Source of the DNA: Bacteroidota bacterium
GTDB taxonomy: Bacteria > Bacteroidota > Bacteroidia > Chitinophagales > Chitinophagaceae
Assembly: GCA_947462495.1 (NCBI GenBank)
Contig: CANHOY010000096.1
Coordinates: forward strand, 1 to 6,715
Reading direction: 5' to 3'
DNA length: 6,715 nucleotides
The translations under genes were made by a program, and so were the position numbers. Of this stretch, positions 6,018-6,715 are shown one piece after another. The notes beneath the pieces were generated by a model. That model ran no database searches, was not told the DNA's origin, and worked only from the letters and a program-made list of their open reading frames with translations. The first letter of the stretch is position 1. The number at the start of each line of letters is the position of its first letter.

Positions 6018-6018
6018 C

Positions 6019-6715
6019 ATGTCATCTACTGTCAATAGACGTAAACTAATTAAACAAGTTTTAACCGGATCGGCTGCACTTGCAACAGGTGTTGTCCTTC
6101 CTACAAATATTTTAGCAGCCGTGAAAAATCAAACTAGTTCAACCCCACTTAAAGGTAATATTAACCATACTGCTTGCAGATGGTGTTATGGTGGAATACC
6201 CATTGATTCTTTAGCAAAAAGCTTTAAAGAAATTGGAATGATAGGAATGGATTTAGTAGGTCCTGCCGATTGGAAAGTTTTAAAAGAAAATGGTTTAACC
6301 TCTACCATGTCTAATGGTGCTGAAATAAGTTTGACAGAAGGTTTTAATACTTTGCAATACCATGACCAACTAGTTAAAAATTATACCGACCATATAAATT
6401 ACGTTGCTGACGCTGGGTATACCAACTTAATTTGTTTTTCTGGAAACCGAAAAGGTATGGATGATGCCATCGGTTTAAAAAATTGTGTTACTGGTTTGAA
6501 AAGAATTATGGCGCATGCAGAAAAAAGAGGGGTAATTATTCAAATGGAACTTTTGAATTCAAGAGTGGATCATAAAGATTATATGTGCGATAAATCTAGT
6601 TGGGGTATTGAATTATGTAAACAATTAGATTCTCCTAATTTTAAATTATTGTATGACATCTATCATATGCAAATAGATGAAGGTGATATTATTCGTACCA
6701 TAGAAAGAGATCATC
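6019..6715 (+). CDS. Tat-exported hydroxypyruvate isomerase-like TIM-barrel protein (3' end cut by window)
   Basis: The visible 232 residues belong to the hydroxypyruvate isomerase branch of the sugar phosphate isomerase/epimerase TIM barrels; the C-terminus lies outside the window. The N-terminus is a twin-arginine signal: NRRKLIKQ (6-13, R7-R8), then a hydrophobic stretch GSAALATGVVLP (17-28) and a likely cleavage site near ILAA (31-34). The protein is therefore probably exported folded to the periplasm. The mature part shows HTACRWCYGGIP (50-61), IGMIGMDLVGPADW (72-85), YTNLICFSGNRKG (134-146), QMELLNSRVDHKDYMCD (175-191) and LLYDIYHMQIDEGDIIRTI (210-228). E177, D213 and H216 are likely active-site residues. 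Family members isomerise hydroxypyruvate or related keto compounds, but an exported copy probably acts on a different sugar derivative. It is divergent from the sugar operon, with which it shares an upstream region. Confidence 0.88.
   Translation, partial: MSSTVNRRKLIKQVLTGSAALATGVVLPTNILAAVKNQTSSTPLKGNINHTACRWCYGGIPIDSLAKSFKEIGMIGMDLVGPADWKVLKENGLTSTMSNGAEISLTEGFNTLQYHDQLVKNYTDHINYVADAGYTNLICFSGNRKGMDDAIGLKNCVTGLKRIMAHAEKRGVIIQMELLNSRVDHKDYMCDKSSWGIELCKQLDSPNFKLLYDIYHMQIDEGDIIRTIERDH

Overview
The window looks like a piece of an AT-rich Bacteroidota chromosome, most like Chitinophagaceae, although the family call is only an inference. Three things support this. There are matches to the Bacteroidota promoter consensus (-33 TTG, -7 TAnnTTTG). 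Starts are preceded by A/T-rich DNA without clear Shine-Dalgarno sequences. The gene content is typical: a DUF1080 protein, a Gfo/Idh/MocA oxidoreductase, TIM-barrel sugar isomerases and a lipoprotein cytochrome c.

Left part, plus strand (1-1160): a promoter and leader, rpmH (ribosomal protein L34, too short for routine ORF listing), a perfect intrinsic terminator, rnpA (RNase P protein) and yidD (membrane insertion efficiency factor). rnpA and yidD both appear to use TTG starts, lie in the same frame and are only 6 bases apart. A hairpin that can terminate both strands separates yidD from the convergent gene sodA.

Middle, minus strand: sodA (Mn-type superoxide dismutase) has its own promoter. 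A 223-base gap (1785-2007) follows, holding that promoter, a small inverted repeat and an odd GC-rich patch. Next comes a tightly spaced five-gene run, transcribed leftwards from about 5983: Gfo/Idh/MocA oxidoreductase, sugar phosphate isomerase/epimerase-type TIM barrel, lipoprotein cytochrome c, secreted DUF1080 (3-keto-disaccharide hydrolase family) and tadA (tRNA adenosine deaminase). The first four look like a carbohydrate oxidation/isomerisation module split between periplasm and cytoplasm. tadA is a housekeeping gene apparently carried at the end of the same transcript.

Right part: a divergent plus-strand gene for a Tat-exported hydroxypyruvate-isomerase-like TIM barrel starts at 6019 and runs off the window. 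The minus-strand operon promoter reaches to within two bases of its start codon, so the two units are probably regulated together. No rRNA, tRNA, CRISPR array, insertion sequence or clear sign of recent transfer was seen. The most interesting item is the putative 3-keto-sugar module; its individual families are known, but its substrate is not evident from sequence.
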